A stretch of 17,330 nucleotides of DNA from Paracoccaceae bacterium (lineage in GTDB: Bacteria > Pseudomonadota > Alphaproteobacteria > Rhodobacterales > Rhodobacteraceae): the NCBI GenBank assembly GCA_011523445.1, contig WTGT01000310.1, forward strand, positions 1 to 17,330, written 5' to 3'. Every line of letters begins with the position of its first letter. Within the stretch, counting starts at the first letter, position 1. The position numbers and the translations under genes are program-made. Below the pieces are notes generated by a model. The model saw only the letters and a program-made list of their open reading frames with translations. It had not been told where the DNA came from and did no database searches. Shown piece by piece: positions 7,038 to 14,567 of the stretch.

Positions 7038-9536
7038 ATGCATTATTCCCTAATCGAAAATGGCAATATACTGAACCGGGATGAGTTTGGAGGCAAGGCT
7101 TCGAAGTTATCCAAACTACCCCGAATGGGTATATCGATCCCCAGATCAGTCGTTTTACCGATACAAACGGTCAGGTCTGTAGCACAAGGTTCAATTTTGA
7201 ATACAGATGAATTGCTTTCTCACTTTCCGGAAGATTCCTTACTTGCCATCAGGCCAAGTGCTCAACATGTTGAATGGGGAGGATTACAGACGATCTTGAA
7301 TGTGGGCATGAATAAACGCTCATTTCAAAAAAATGTCAATAAACTGGGTCAAGAGGTAGCAGAATTAAACTACCTGAATTTTATAGTTGATTATTCAGTT
7401 AGGGTGTTCAGGCTTGATCCTGAAGAATTTGAGGAAATTCAGGGAAGAAAAATTCCACAAACTGAAAAAATCAAGCATGCCTTGGATTTTTACCAATCTG
7501 AAATGGATGAGGAATTTACACAGGATCCTAAGGAACAACTGTATCACTGTGTCAGGTCCATGGCCAGAATATGGGAAGGCACAACCGCAAGAATGCTTAG
7601 AAGAGCACAGGATGCACCCGAGGATTCCGGTCTTGGCCTAATCATCCAGGAAATGGTCTATCAGAGTGGAAATGGAGCACTCAAGGTTGGCAAAAGTCAT
7701 TTGCAGACCATGAGCGATAGTGAATGCAGGCATGAAATCAGTTATTTCGATATTGTATCGCTTGGCAAGAATCAGATTAAACTGAACACTTCAGACGAGG
7801 TACGGGATACCTTAAATAAATTTCACACAACCCTACGTAGCGAATTAAAGGATGAATTCGAACTGTTATTTGTTGCTGAAAACAACCAACCGGTCATTCT
7901 TGATTACAAAATCCCTACCAGAACCGTTAACTCTGAAATAAAGGTAGCGGTCAAATTGGTTGAGGATAACATAATAAATAAATCGGATGCCTTGATGAGG
8001 ATTGATCCAGAAAGCCTTACTCGGGCTATCCACACTCAATTGGGTGAATTTGACAAAGTAAAAATATTATCCAGGGGAATCGCCGCCAGTCCTGGAGCAG
8101 CCTCAGGAGTTATAGTCTTTTCTTCAAGGGCCGCCGAAGAAATGGCCATCAAGGAACAATCATGTATTCTGGTTCGACCTGAAACAGGACCTGAAGATAT
8201 TAAGGGGATGTATACTGCTAAAGGTGTTCTGACTGGACGTGGTGGTCTTACCAGTCATGCAGCGGTTATTGCGAGGAGTTTGGGGGTACCCTGTGTCGCG
8301 GCAGCAACCGATCTTGAATTCGATCCCAAGGAAAAAACCTTGGTGGCGAAGAGTGGAGCAATATTGAGAGAGGGTGATCACATCACGATTGATGGTTCCG
8401 ATGGGATAGTTATAGAGGGGTTTGTTCCGAAAGTTAGGCCAAGCCTGGATACCGATTTTGATACTTTTCTGAAATGGTCCGACGAGATCAGGGATATTGG
8501 GGTCAGGGCAAATGCCGACACTCTGGATGAAGTTGCAGTCGCCAAGGGTTTCAGAGCCGAAGGAATTGGGTTGTGCCGAACTGAACATATGTTTTTTGCA
8601 GAATCCCGATTGACCGTAATGCGAGAAATGATTTTCAGGGATTCTACTGAAGACCGAAGGGAAGTGCTGAAGGATCTTTTGGTAATGCAAAAGGGAGACT
8701 TCAAGGACCTTTTTGTACAAATGTCCGGTTATCCCGTTTGTATCAGACTGCTGGATCCCCCGCTTCATGAATTCCTACCTCGGGATCAGGAAGAAATTCG
8801 TGAGTTGGCTGAAGCATTGGATTTACCTGTAAGTCAGATTTACACGAGGATGGATGAATTAAGGGAATTTAATCCCATGCTCGGAATGCGAGGGGTAAGA
8901 TTGGGTATAACAATGCCTGAAATTTATGAAATGCAGGCCAGAGCCATATTTGAAGCTGCTGCTGAAGTAGAAAGTTCGGGATTGCAAGCAAATCCGGAAA
9001 TCATGATTCCCCTGGTCTCTGCCAATCGCGAGGTCGAACTGATCAAAGACTTGGTAGATACAATTGCTTTGGATGTACAAGACAAAACCGGTTCTGAACT
9101 TACATATAAAATAGGTGTCATGGTAGAAACACCCCGTGCAGCAATGCGTGCGGGGGACCTTGCCGAAAAATCTTCCTTCCTGAGTTTTGGTACCAACGAT
9201 CTAACGCAATTGGCCTTTGGCATCAGCAGGGATGATGCTTCAAGAATAATAGATGAATACCTTAAAAAAGGTGTCTTGGATGCTGACCCGTTTGTTAGTA
9301 TTGATCATGATGGTGTCGGTGAGCTTTTACACATGGCCGTTCAAAGAGGAAGAAAGGCCAGAAAGGATTTGATCTTGTCGATATGTGGCGAGCATTCGGC
9401 AGATCCGGGCACGATTCAATTTTGCCGCGAAACAAATTTTTCCTATGTATCATGCACTCCCTACAGAATTCCAATAGCAAAACTTGCCGCCGCCCAATGT
9501 GTAATTATGGATGAATTTAAGAATGGCAAAACTTGA
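7038..9536 (+). CDS. Pyruvate-phosphate-dikinase-like PEP-utilising protein with atypical nucleotide domain
   Basis: The family interconverts pyruvate, ATP and Pi with PEP, AMP and PPi. The 832-residue product is shorter than typical PPDK (about 875). Its swivelling phospho-His domain is intact: GGLTSHAAVIAR with His407. The PEP/pyruvate TIM barrel is also intact: GIGLCRTEHMFF (509-520), RLLDPPLHEFLP, NPMLGMRGVRLG, SFGTNDLTQ, GEHSADP, and YVSCTPYRIP with catalytic Cys806. The N-terminal ATP-grasp part keeps the Lys of GGKASKL and Arg72. It lacks a recognisable 'SRDP/TRNPxTG...QGEDVV' segment after QEMVYQSGNG, and has LDYKIPTRT where LQTRxGKRT is expected, so the Gln and Arg of the ATP site are changed. 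ATG at 7038 is preferred to TTG at 7032; neither has a Shine-Dalgarno. A diverged PPDK-like protein after glyS fits Rhodobacteraceae synteny as I remember it. Whether it is a working dikinase is open. Confidence 0.85.
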   Translation: MHYSLIENGNILNRDEFGGKASKLSKLPRMGISIPRSVVLPIQTVRSVAQGSILNTDELLSHFPEDSLLAIRPSAQHVEWGGLQTILNVGMNKRSFQKNVNKLGQEVAELNYLNFIVDYSVRVFRLDPEEFEEIQGRKIPQTEKIKHALDFYQSEMDEEFTQDPKEQLYHCVRSMARIWEGTTARMLRRAQDAPEDSGLGLIIQEMVYQSGNGALKVGKSHLQTMSDSECRHEISYFDIVSLGKNQIKLNTSDEVRDTLNKFHTTLRSELKDEFELLFVAENNQPVILDYKIPTRTVNSEIKVAVKLVEDNIINKSDALMRIDPESLTRAIHTQLGEFDKVKILSRGIAASPGAASGVIVFSSRAAEEMAIKEQSCILVRPETGPEDIKGMYTAKGVLTGRGGLTSHAAVIARSLGVPCVAAATDLEFDPKEKTLVAKSGAILREGDHITIDGSDGIVIEGFVPKVRPSLDTDFDTFLKWSDEIRDIGVRANADTLDEVAVAKGFRAEGIGLCRTEHMFFAESRLTVMREMIFRDSTEDRREVLKDLLVMQKGDFKDLFVQMSGYPVCIRLLDPPLHEFLPRDQEEIRELAEALDLPVSQIYTRMDELREFNPMLGMRGVRLGITMPEIYEMQARAIFEAAAEVESSGLQANPEIMIPLVSANREVELIKDLVDTIALDVQDKTGSELTYKIGVMVETPRAAMRAGDLAEKSSFLSFGTNDLTQLAFGISRDDASRIIDEYLKKGVLDADPFVSIDHDGVGELLHMAVQRGRKARKDLILSICGEHSADPGTIQFCRETNFSYVSCTPYRIPIAKLAAAQCVIMDEFKNGKT

Positions 9537-9598
9537 CAATCCAAATTTTCATATTAAATCCGAACAAAATAAATACCTAAAAAAAATTAACAACAAAT

Positions 9599-9628
9599 TG
9601 GCAGAAATGAGGTATAATCAATCTGCCA
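9599..9628 (+). promoter_or_regulatory. Candidate -10 box enclosed by a 7-bp inverted repeat
   Basis: A perfect TATAAT (9613-9618) lies about 60 bases before the cell-wall hydrolase start. It sits between TGGCAGA (9599-9605) and TCTGCCA (9622-9628), a perfect 7-bp inverted repeat with a 16-base spacer. No good -35 box is found at 16-18 bases. The repeat could be an operator over the promoter or a hairpin; both readings are inference. Confidence 0.38.
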
Positions 9629-9676
9629 TCAGTTCATCAGTACAGACTTGGAATTTGAGCAGTTGTTTGTTTTTGT

Positions 9677-10567
9677 TTGAAAAATGAAAAGCTGACGGTG
9701 CTAAATAAAATTATTATTTCAAGATTGTCCAAGATCATTTTTACCATGCTCCTAGGTCTGGGTTTAGGTGTAATTAGCCCTTTTTCAATTTTGGCTCATG
9801 ACCATGATACCGGCTCAGTTACATCACCACCAAAAAATTCAAACGAATTTTTGGATGGTAGTGAGATATTGGTGGCCAATATTGAAATACGTCCAGAACT
9901 CCAGTACTTCTTTCCAGTTCCAATACCGGTAATTACACGAGACAAGATTGCTTTACCCAAGCAAAGGCCGAAAATCTTTTTTCCGGGTACTAACCAACAA
10001 AATGCTAGAGAATATTTTACCCTGCCTCAACAAAGGCCGGACCCATTTTTTCCCAATACAATGTATCATGATATCAAAAACAAGTTTGCCTTACCCTACA
10101 ACAGGCCTCTGGTACCCTTGTTTTCAGAACAGACACAAAACCTGCTGGACCTGGGAACCCCCAAGTTGAGAAGAGAGGCTGTAAGAGATTTCGGGTGTTT
10201 GGTTGAAGCCATATATTTCGAAGCCAGAGGAGAAACTCTAGAGGGTCAAAGGGCCGTAGCGGAGGTCATTTTGAACAGGGTAAAATCATCCGATTTCCCA
10301 AACACGATTTGTGGTGTAGTCCGACAAGGGGGAATCAAAAAGGCCCGTTGTCAATTCAGCTATTATTGTGATGGAAAGCCAGAGATATTCCATGAATCAA
10401 AGGTTTATCTAGAAATTCAAAATATGGCGCTAAAATTCATGAATGGTCAATATCCACAGATTTTTGCTGAATCCACCCACTTTCATGCATCCCATGTAAA
10501 ACCGTTTTGGGTTTCCGAATTTCAATACCTCGGGAAAGCTGGGGAACACCATTTCTATTCTCATTAA
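9677..10567 (+). CDS. SleB-type cell-wall hydrolase, secreted, with Pro-rich repeats
   Basis: Predicted peptidoglycan hydrolase (Hydrolase_2/SleB fold, lytic-transglycosylase type) exported to the periplasm. The 296 residues hold a signal sequence (positive n-region, hydrophobic core about 21-40, likely cleaved near ILAHDHD). Three diverged repeats of about 23 residues with the core LPxxRP follow at about 90-112, 113-135 and 136-158. The catalytic domain covers about 170-296. The catalytic region is AIYFEARGETLEGQRAVAEVILNR, with Glu182 in YFEARGE as the expected general acid; 'RCQFSYYCDG' and 'STHFHASHVKPFW...GEHHFYSH' complete the family pattern. The start is ambiguous: TTG at 9677 has an in-frame stop just upstream at 9656, and GTG at 9698 would also give a good signal peptide. 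It lies between the PPDK-like gene and glmM. Envelope remodelling is the likely role; the bond cleaved cannot be told. Confidence 0.85.
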   Translation: MKNEKLTVLNKIIISRLSKIIFTMLLGLGLGVISPFSILAHDHDTGSVTSPPKNSNEFLDGSEILVANIEIRPELQYFFPVPIPVITRDKIALPKQRPKIFFPGTNQQNAREYFTLPQQRPDPFFPNTMYHDIKNKFALPYNRPLVPLFSEQTQNLLDLGTPKLRREAVRDFGCLVEAIYFEARGETLEGQRAVAEVILNRVKSSDFPNTICGVVRQGGIKKARCQFSYYCDGKPEIFHESKVYLEIQNMALKFMNGQYPQIFAESTHFHASHVKPFWVSEFQYLGKAGEHHFYSH

Positions 10568-10577
10568 TTCCCTTCCA

Positions 10578-10613
10578 TAGCTCATGAAATACCTGTACAA
10601 TTGGCATGAGCTA
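10578..10613 (+). repeat. 9-bp perfect inverted repeat in the glmM leader
   Basis: TAGCTCATG (10578-10586) and CATGAGCTA (10605-10613) form a perfect 9-bp stem with an 18-base loop containing TGTACA. It starts 10 bases after the hydrolase stop and ends 8 bases before the glmM Shine-Dalgarno. No T-run follows, so a simple terminator is less likely than a leader hairpin or an operator. Confidence 0.55.
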
Positions 10614-10631
10614 AATTGAAAAAGGAAAAAA

Positions 10632-11975
10632 ATGGGTATTTCTTATTTTGGAACTGACGGAATAAGAGGGCGGGCCAATACCTTTCCCCTGACTGCTGAA
10701 GTAACCTTGAAAGTAGGCATGGCAGCAGGAATGTTTTTCCGTAAAACCTCCAATAACCAGCACCGGGTGGTCATCGGCAAGGACACCAGACGTTCAGGTT
10801 ACATGCTGGAAAACGCCCTGACGGCCGGATTAACGGCCACCGGCATGAACGTTCACCTTTTGGGGCCCATACCTACCCCCGCTATAGGGTTGCTGACCAA
10901 ATCTATGCGGGCTGATCTTGGAGTGATGATCACAGCTTCTCACAATGGTTTCCAGGATAATGGAATGAAATTTTTTGGCCCTGATGGGTTTAAACTATCC
11001 ATGGAATCAGAGAAACAAATCGAAAAATTGATTGATACTGACTTACCATTGGAATTGCCTGAAAACATTGGTCGTGCCGAAAGAATTGATGGGGGATTGG
11101 GAAGATATATCGAATTTGCCAAAACAACCTTTCCCAAGAATTTGCGTCTGAATGGCCTACGAATTGTCATTGATTGTGCCAATGGTGCCGGATATAAGGT
11201 TGCACCTGAAATTTTATGGGAACTTGGTGCCGAGGTCGTACCAATAGGTGTTTCTCCCAATGGTTTCAACATCAACCAAAATTGTGGATCAACTGACCCC
11301 GCGCTGCTGATTGAAAAAATCAAGGAAACCAGAGCAGATGTTGGTTTGGCCCTGGACGGTGATGGTGACAGAATCTTGGTTTGTGATGAAAGGGGTAGGG
11401 AAATTGACGGTGATCAACTACTAGCCTTGTTTGCAACCAGGCTGGCAGATACGGGTCAACTCCTTAATAACACCGTTGTTGCAACCAAAATGTCGAATTT
11501 GGGTTTGCAAAAATATTTGGAAGAAAAAGGGATAACCTTGATCAAAGCATCAGTAGGGGATCGGAATATTTCCAAGGAGATGCGCACTGGAGGTTTTAGT
11601 TTGGGTGGTGAAAACTCAGGTCACATAATTATTTCAAAGTATTCAACAACTGGTGATGGCATTATTGCAGCCCTTCAATTTCTTTCGGCACTGGTTGAAA
11701 CAGGTAAGAAGGCAAGCGAGGTTGCAAATGTATTTAAACCTGTACCACAGATCTTACGAAATGTAAGAATCTACAAGGATGGTGATCCGACGAAGAATGA
11801 AAAGGTTCAGCAAATCATAAGCAACAATGTTGAGAAACTTAACGGTAAAGGTCAGGTTTTTGTTAGGAAATCAGGAACAGAACCTGTAGTACGGGTGTTG
11901 GTTACCGGCGAGTGTATAAATTCAATTACCGAAATTGCCAACGAAATCGAAAATGCGGTATTGATGGCCGCTTGA
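10632..11975 (+). CDS. glmM: Phosphoglucosamine mutase
   Basis: GlmM converts glucosamine-6-phosphate to glucosamine-1-phosphate on the route to UDP-GlcNAc for peptidoglycan and lipopolysaccharide. The 447 residues equal the family length (about 445). The N-terminal YFGTDGIRGR (5-14) and the phosphoserine loop TASHNGFQDNG (101-111, active Ser103) are clear. So are the metal-binding DGDGDR (242-247), the sugar-binding GGENSGH (325-331) and the phosphate-binding RKSGTEPVVR (412-421). Asn follows the active Ser-His pair, as in GlmM rather than many phosphomannomutases. ATG 10632 is preceded by AAGGA (10622-10626) at good spacing. An inverted repeat lies just upstream. A TGACCCT/AGGGTCA pair overlaps the stop. 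Adjacent cell-wall hydrolase suggests an envelope theme. Very secure. Confidence 0.97.
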   Translation: MGISYFGTDGIRGRANTFPLTAEVTLKVGMAAGMFFRKTSNNQHRVVIGKDTRRSGYMLENALTAGLTATGMNVHLLGPIPTPAIGLLTKSMRADLGVMITASHNGFQDNGMKFFGPDGFKLSMESEKQIEKLIDTDLPLELPENIGRAERIDGGLGRYIEFAKTTFPKNLRLNGLRIVIDCANGAGYKVAPEILWELGAEVVPIGVSPNGFNINQNCGSTDPALLIEKIKETRADVGLALDGDGDRILVCDERGREIDGDQLLALFATRLADTGQLLNNTVVATKMSNLGLQKYLEEKGITLIKASVGDRNISKEMRTGGFSLGGENSGHIIISKYSTTGDGIIAALQFLSALVETGKKASEVANVFKPVPQILRNVRIYKDGDPTKNEKVQQIISNNVEKLNGKGQVFVRKSGTEPVVRVLVTGECINSITEIANEIENAVLMAA

Positions 11976-12005
11976 CCCTGTTCTTCTGTAGACAAAATAG
12001 GGTCA
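11973..12005 (+). repeat. Inverted repeat at the glmM stop codon
   Basis: TGACCCT (11973-11979, beginning with the glmM stop) pairs with AGGGTCA (11999-12005), a perfect 7-bp stem with a 19-base loop. There is no T-run after it, so an intrinsic terminator is doubtful; it may limit read-through or be chance. Confidence 0.3.
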
Positions 12006-12070
12006 GCACCACATCATAAAGTCGCTTTCATAAGCCCTCGGGGGAAAACTCAATTCATGCTCATGTCGTT

Positions 12071-13303
12071 ATGACCAGGAAACAATACTGCGATATATTT
12101 ATATCGGGCGGTGGATTGGCTGGTCTGATGACAGCACTTTCACTCGCTGACAAGTTTTCAAACATCATCTGCTGTGACCCCAATCTAGAGTTTGATTCGG
12201 ATTCTTCCGGCTTGCCCCAAGACAGGAGAGTCACTGCACTGTTCAACAGCTCACTGGATTATCTTGCAAACCTGATTCCCCTGGAAGCATTATTGACCGA
12301 TTGTGGAAAAAGATTGTCTGAGATCGAAATTGTGGAAGCAGGGGGAAAGGGTAAACTCATACAAACAACTTCCTTTAAGTCCCATTGCATAGATAGAACG
12401 GAATTTGGTTGGGTAATACCAAACGAAAACTTACGAAAGGCTCTGATCGCAAAAGTTTTACAAAATCCGAGAATAACCACTTTATCCAAGAATGGTGTCG
12501 AGAAGGTCATAACCAGAACAAAAGAGGCACATATTCTCCTGAGTAATGGAGACAGGGTGGTGTCCCGGCTAGTGATTGGAGCAGATGGTAAGAACTCCAG
12601 GGTAAGAGAATGCTTGGGGATTAATACCAATCGCATATCCCTTCCTCAGAGTGGACTAACCTTCAATGTCAGGCACCAATTGCCTTTAAGTCATAAATCG
12701 ATTGAAATCTACAAGTCCGGGGGGCCATTCACGATTATTCCGCTACCCGGTGAAGATAAATATTCTTCCAATATTATCTGGATGGACTCAAGCAAAAATA
12801 TCGACATCTATAGCCATATGGACAGTAACAGTTTTGCCATGGAAGTAACAAAACGTTCACTTGGAATGGTTGGGAATATTGAAATTACCTCTCCACTCTT
12901 GAAATGGTCTGGAACCTATCAGATGGCCAACAAGTTAAGTCACGAACGAGCTGTATTGATTGCTGAAGCTGCCCATAATTTACCTCCGATAGGAGCACAG
13001 GGGCTTAATTTGACGATAAATGATATCAAACTGCTGAATGAGCAGCTTGACAAATCAGAAGATCCTGGTGATTTCAAGGTCCTGAAGGACTATTACTCAA
13101 TTAGATATCTACCAACATTGTTGAAGTTTGTCGGTACAAACTTCCTGAACCTGATGTCGTTCTCGAATATTCTTCCCTTGAAAATAATACGGAAAGAGGG
13201 AGCAAATATATTTGCAAACAACAGGCAGCTTCAAAGCATGTTGATTAAATTTGGACTTGGTGAAGGGCTTTTTGAGGTAAAACCCTTTTCCCGAAAAGAA
13301 TAA
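12071..13303 (+). CDS. UbiH/UbiF/COQ6-family FAD-dependent monooxygenase (ubiquinone biosynthesis)
   Basis: Class A flavoprotein hydroxylase, predicted to hydroxylate the ubiquinone ring precursor using O2 and NAD(P)H at the inner membrane. The 410 residues carry the FAD dinucleotide fold ISGGGLAGLMTALSLA (11-26), DRRVTALFNSS (51-61), the GADG motif (170-173) followed by KNSRVRE, and LIAEAAHNLPPIGAQGLN (296-313), the FAD ribityl-binding block. In the latter, Ala-Glu replaces the usual Gly-Asp of GDAAH. I recall the AEAAH form in Rhodobacteraceae UbiH-like enzymes, so it may be lineage-typical. The ring position hydroxylated (C1, C5 or C6) cannot be read from the sequence. ATG 12071 overlaps the TGA of a five-codon ORF (12057-12074) as ATGA. 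It lies 95 bases after glmM and 124 before ilvC. Confidence 0.85.
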   Translation: MTRKQYCDIFISGGGLAGLMTALSLADKFSNIICCDPNLEFDSDSSGLPQDRRVTALFNSSLDYLANLIPLEALLTDCGKRLSEIEIVEAGGKGKLIQTTSFKSHCIDRTEFGWVIPNENLRKALIAKVLQNPRITTLSKNGVEKVITRTKEAHILLSNGDRVVSRLVIGADGKNSRVRECLGINTNRISLPQSGLTFNVRHQLPLSHKSIEIYKSGGPFTIIPLPGEDKYSSNIIWMDSSKNIDIYSHMDSNSFAMEVTKRSLGMVGNIEITSPLLKWSGTYQMANKLSHERAVLIAEAAHNLPPIGAQGLNLTINDIKLLNEQLDKSEDPGDFKVLKDYYSIRYLPTLLKFVGTNFLNLMSFSNILPLKIIRKEGANIFANNRQLQSMLIKFGLGEGLFEVKPFSRKE

Positions 13304-13372
13304 AGTGTATAACGACAGGCTTCGGGGTTAGAAATCCCCTAAACAGTAATTATATCCTGAAATTCAAAATTG

Positions 13373-13394
13373 ATGGAAAAATGACCTTTTCCAT
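13373..13394 (+). promoter_or_regulatory. Perfect 8-bp hairpin in the ilvC leader
   Basis: ATGGAAAA (13373-13380), a six-base loop (atgacc) and TTTTCCAT (13387-13394) form a perfect stem ending 33 bases before the ilvC ATG. It also contains a three-codon ORF, ATG GAA AAA TGA (13373-13384). Function unknown; no classical leader peptide rich in Ile, Val or Leu is seen. Confidence 0.45.
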
Positions 13395-13417
13395 TTCGAG
13401 AGCAAGAAATATAGATT

Positions 13418-13421
13418 GGAG
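13418..13421 (+). promoter_or_regulatory. ilvC ribosome binding site that decides the start
   Basis: GGAG lies six bases before ATG 13428. It overlaps the TTG at 13416 that would otherwise extend the frame by four codons, so the ATG is the real start. Confidence 0.75.
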
Positions 13422-13427
13422 AACAAA

Positions 13428-14450
13428 ATGCGAGTGTATTATGATCGTGATTGTGATGTAAACCTTATCAAGGACAAGAAGGTTGCTATTTTGGGCTATG
13501 GGTCACAAGGTCATGCCCATGCCCTGAATTTAAGGGATTCCGGAGCAAAAAACATTGTTGTTGCCCTCAGGGAGAATTCTTCCTCAGCAGCCAAGGCCCA
13601 GGCCCAGGGATTGGAGGTCATGGGAATTTCGGAAGCTTCGGCATGGTGCGATTTGATTATGTTTACTATGCCTGATGAACTGCAGGCCGAAACCTACTAC
13701 AAATATGTTCATGATCATATTCGGGAAGGTGCAGCTATCGCCTTTGCCCATGGTTTGAATATCCACTTCCAGCTCATCACACCGAAATCCGGTGTTGACG
13801 TGGTAATGATGGCGCCCAAGGGTCCGGGACACACCGTAAGGGGTGAATTCGTCAAAGGCGGGGGTGTACCCTGTCTTGTTGCTGTCGATAGGGATGCAAC
13901 CGGTTCAGCCATGGAAACTGCATTATCCTATTGTGCTGCTATTGGGGGCGGTCGTTCAGGAATCATTGAAACCGATTTCAAGGAAGAATGTGAAACTGAC
14001 CTGTTTGGCGAACAGGCCGTCCTTTGCGGTGGATTGGTGGAACTAATCAGGCAGGGTTTTGAAACACTTGTCGAGGCCGGCTATGCACCGGAAATGGCCT
14101 ACTTCGAATGCTTGCATGAAGTCAAGCTCATCGTTGACCTGATTTATGAGGGTGGTATTGCCAACATGAATTATTCAATTTCGAATACGGCCGAATATGG
14201 CGAATACTATTCAGGACCAAAGGTATTGCCATATGACGAGACCAAAGCACGAATGAAGAAGATTCTAAGTGATATCCAGAACGGTAAATTTACCAGTGAG
14301 TGGATGCGTGAGTGTTCTGTGGGTCAACCATCCTTCAAGGCAATCAGAAGAGTAAACGATGCTCATCAGATTGAGGAAGTCGGTGAAAAGCTGAGAGCAA
14401 TGATGCCGTGGATTACCGAAGGTAGACTTGTAGATCAGGAAAAAAACTGA
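13428..14450 (+). CDS. ilvC: Ketol-acid reductoisomerase (NADPH), class I
   Basis: IlvC catalyses the Mg2+-dependent isomerisation and NADPH reduction of acetolactate and acetohydroxybutyrate in valine, leucine and isoleucine synthesis. With ATG 13428 the product has 340 residues, the class I length, and starts MRVYYDRD as expected. The Rossmann motif GYGSQGHAHALNL is at 23-35. LRENSSSAAKAQAQG follows as the NADPH phosphate-binding loop. The substrate region has MMAPKGPGHTVRGEF and the catalytic metal ligands in ETDLFGEQ (Asp191, Glu195). GGIANMNYSISNTAEYG lies in the knotted C-terminal domain. A clear GGAG ribosome binding site and a leader hairpin precede it. A strong hairpin after the stop separates it from the convergent carA. 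No ilvB, ilvH or ilvD is in the window. Very secure. Confidence 0.98.
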   Translation: MRVYYDRDCDVNLIKDKKVAILGYGSQGHAHALNLRDSGAKNIVVALRENSSSAAKAQAQGLEVMGISEASAWCDLIMFTMPDELQAETYYKYVHDHIREGAAIAFAHGLNIHFQLITPKSGVDVVMMAPKGPGHTVRGEFVKGGGVPCLVAVDRDATGSAMETALSYCAAIGGGRSGIIETDFKEECETDLFGEQAVLCGGLVELIRQGFETLVEAGYAPEMAYFECLHEVKLIVDLIYEGGIANMNYSISNTAEYGEYYSGPKVLPYDETKARMKKILSDIQNGKFTSEWMRECSVGQPSFKAIRRVNDAHQIEEVGEKLRAMMPWITEGRLVDQEKN

Positions 14451-14509
14451 TTCAGTCATTACATTGAAGCAAACTGAATTCAGCTTCATAATCTTTCAAC
14501 GCAGAGATT

Positions 14510-14535
14510 TTTGGTAAACAGGAATGTTTACCAAA
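14510..14535 (+). terminator. Terminator hairpin between convergent ilvC and carA
   Basis: TTTGGTAAACA (14510-14520), a GNRA-type GGAA loop (14521-14524) and TGTTTACCAAA (14525-14535) form a perfect 11-bp stem. On the plus strand TTTCTACCTTATTT follows, moderately T-rich, which suits ilvC termination. Its symmetry could also stop carA transcription from the other side. A weaker TGAAGC/GCTTCA hairpin (14465-14488) lies just upstream. Confidence 0.65.
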
Positions 14536-14567
14536 TTTCTACCTTATTTACAGATGGCTCAAAATTC

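Noticed and set aside
8160..8768. 202-codon minus-strand ORF antisense to the PPDK-like gene
   Set aside because: It lies opposite the strongly conserved phospho-His and PEP-barrel coding region, has no recognisable domain and no ribosome binding site; it is a by-product of codon use.
10940..11323. 127-codon minus-strand ORF inside glmM
   Set aside because: It is a shadow frame opposite the conserved active-site and metal-binding region of glmM.
12057..12074. Five-codon ORF (ATG CTC ATG TCG TTA TGA) overlapping the UbiH-like start
   Set aside because: An ATGA overlap could give translational coupling, but there is no ribosome binding site at good spacing and such short frames arise often by chance.
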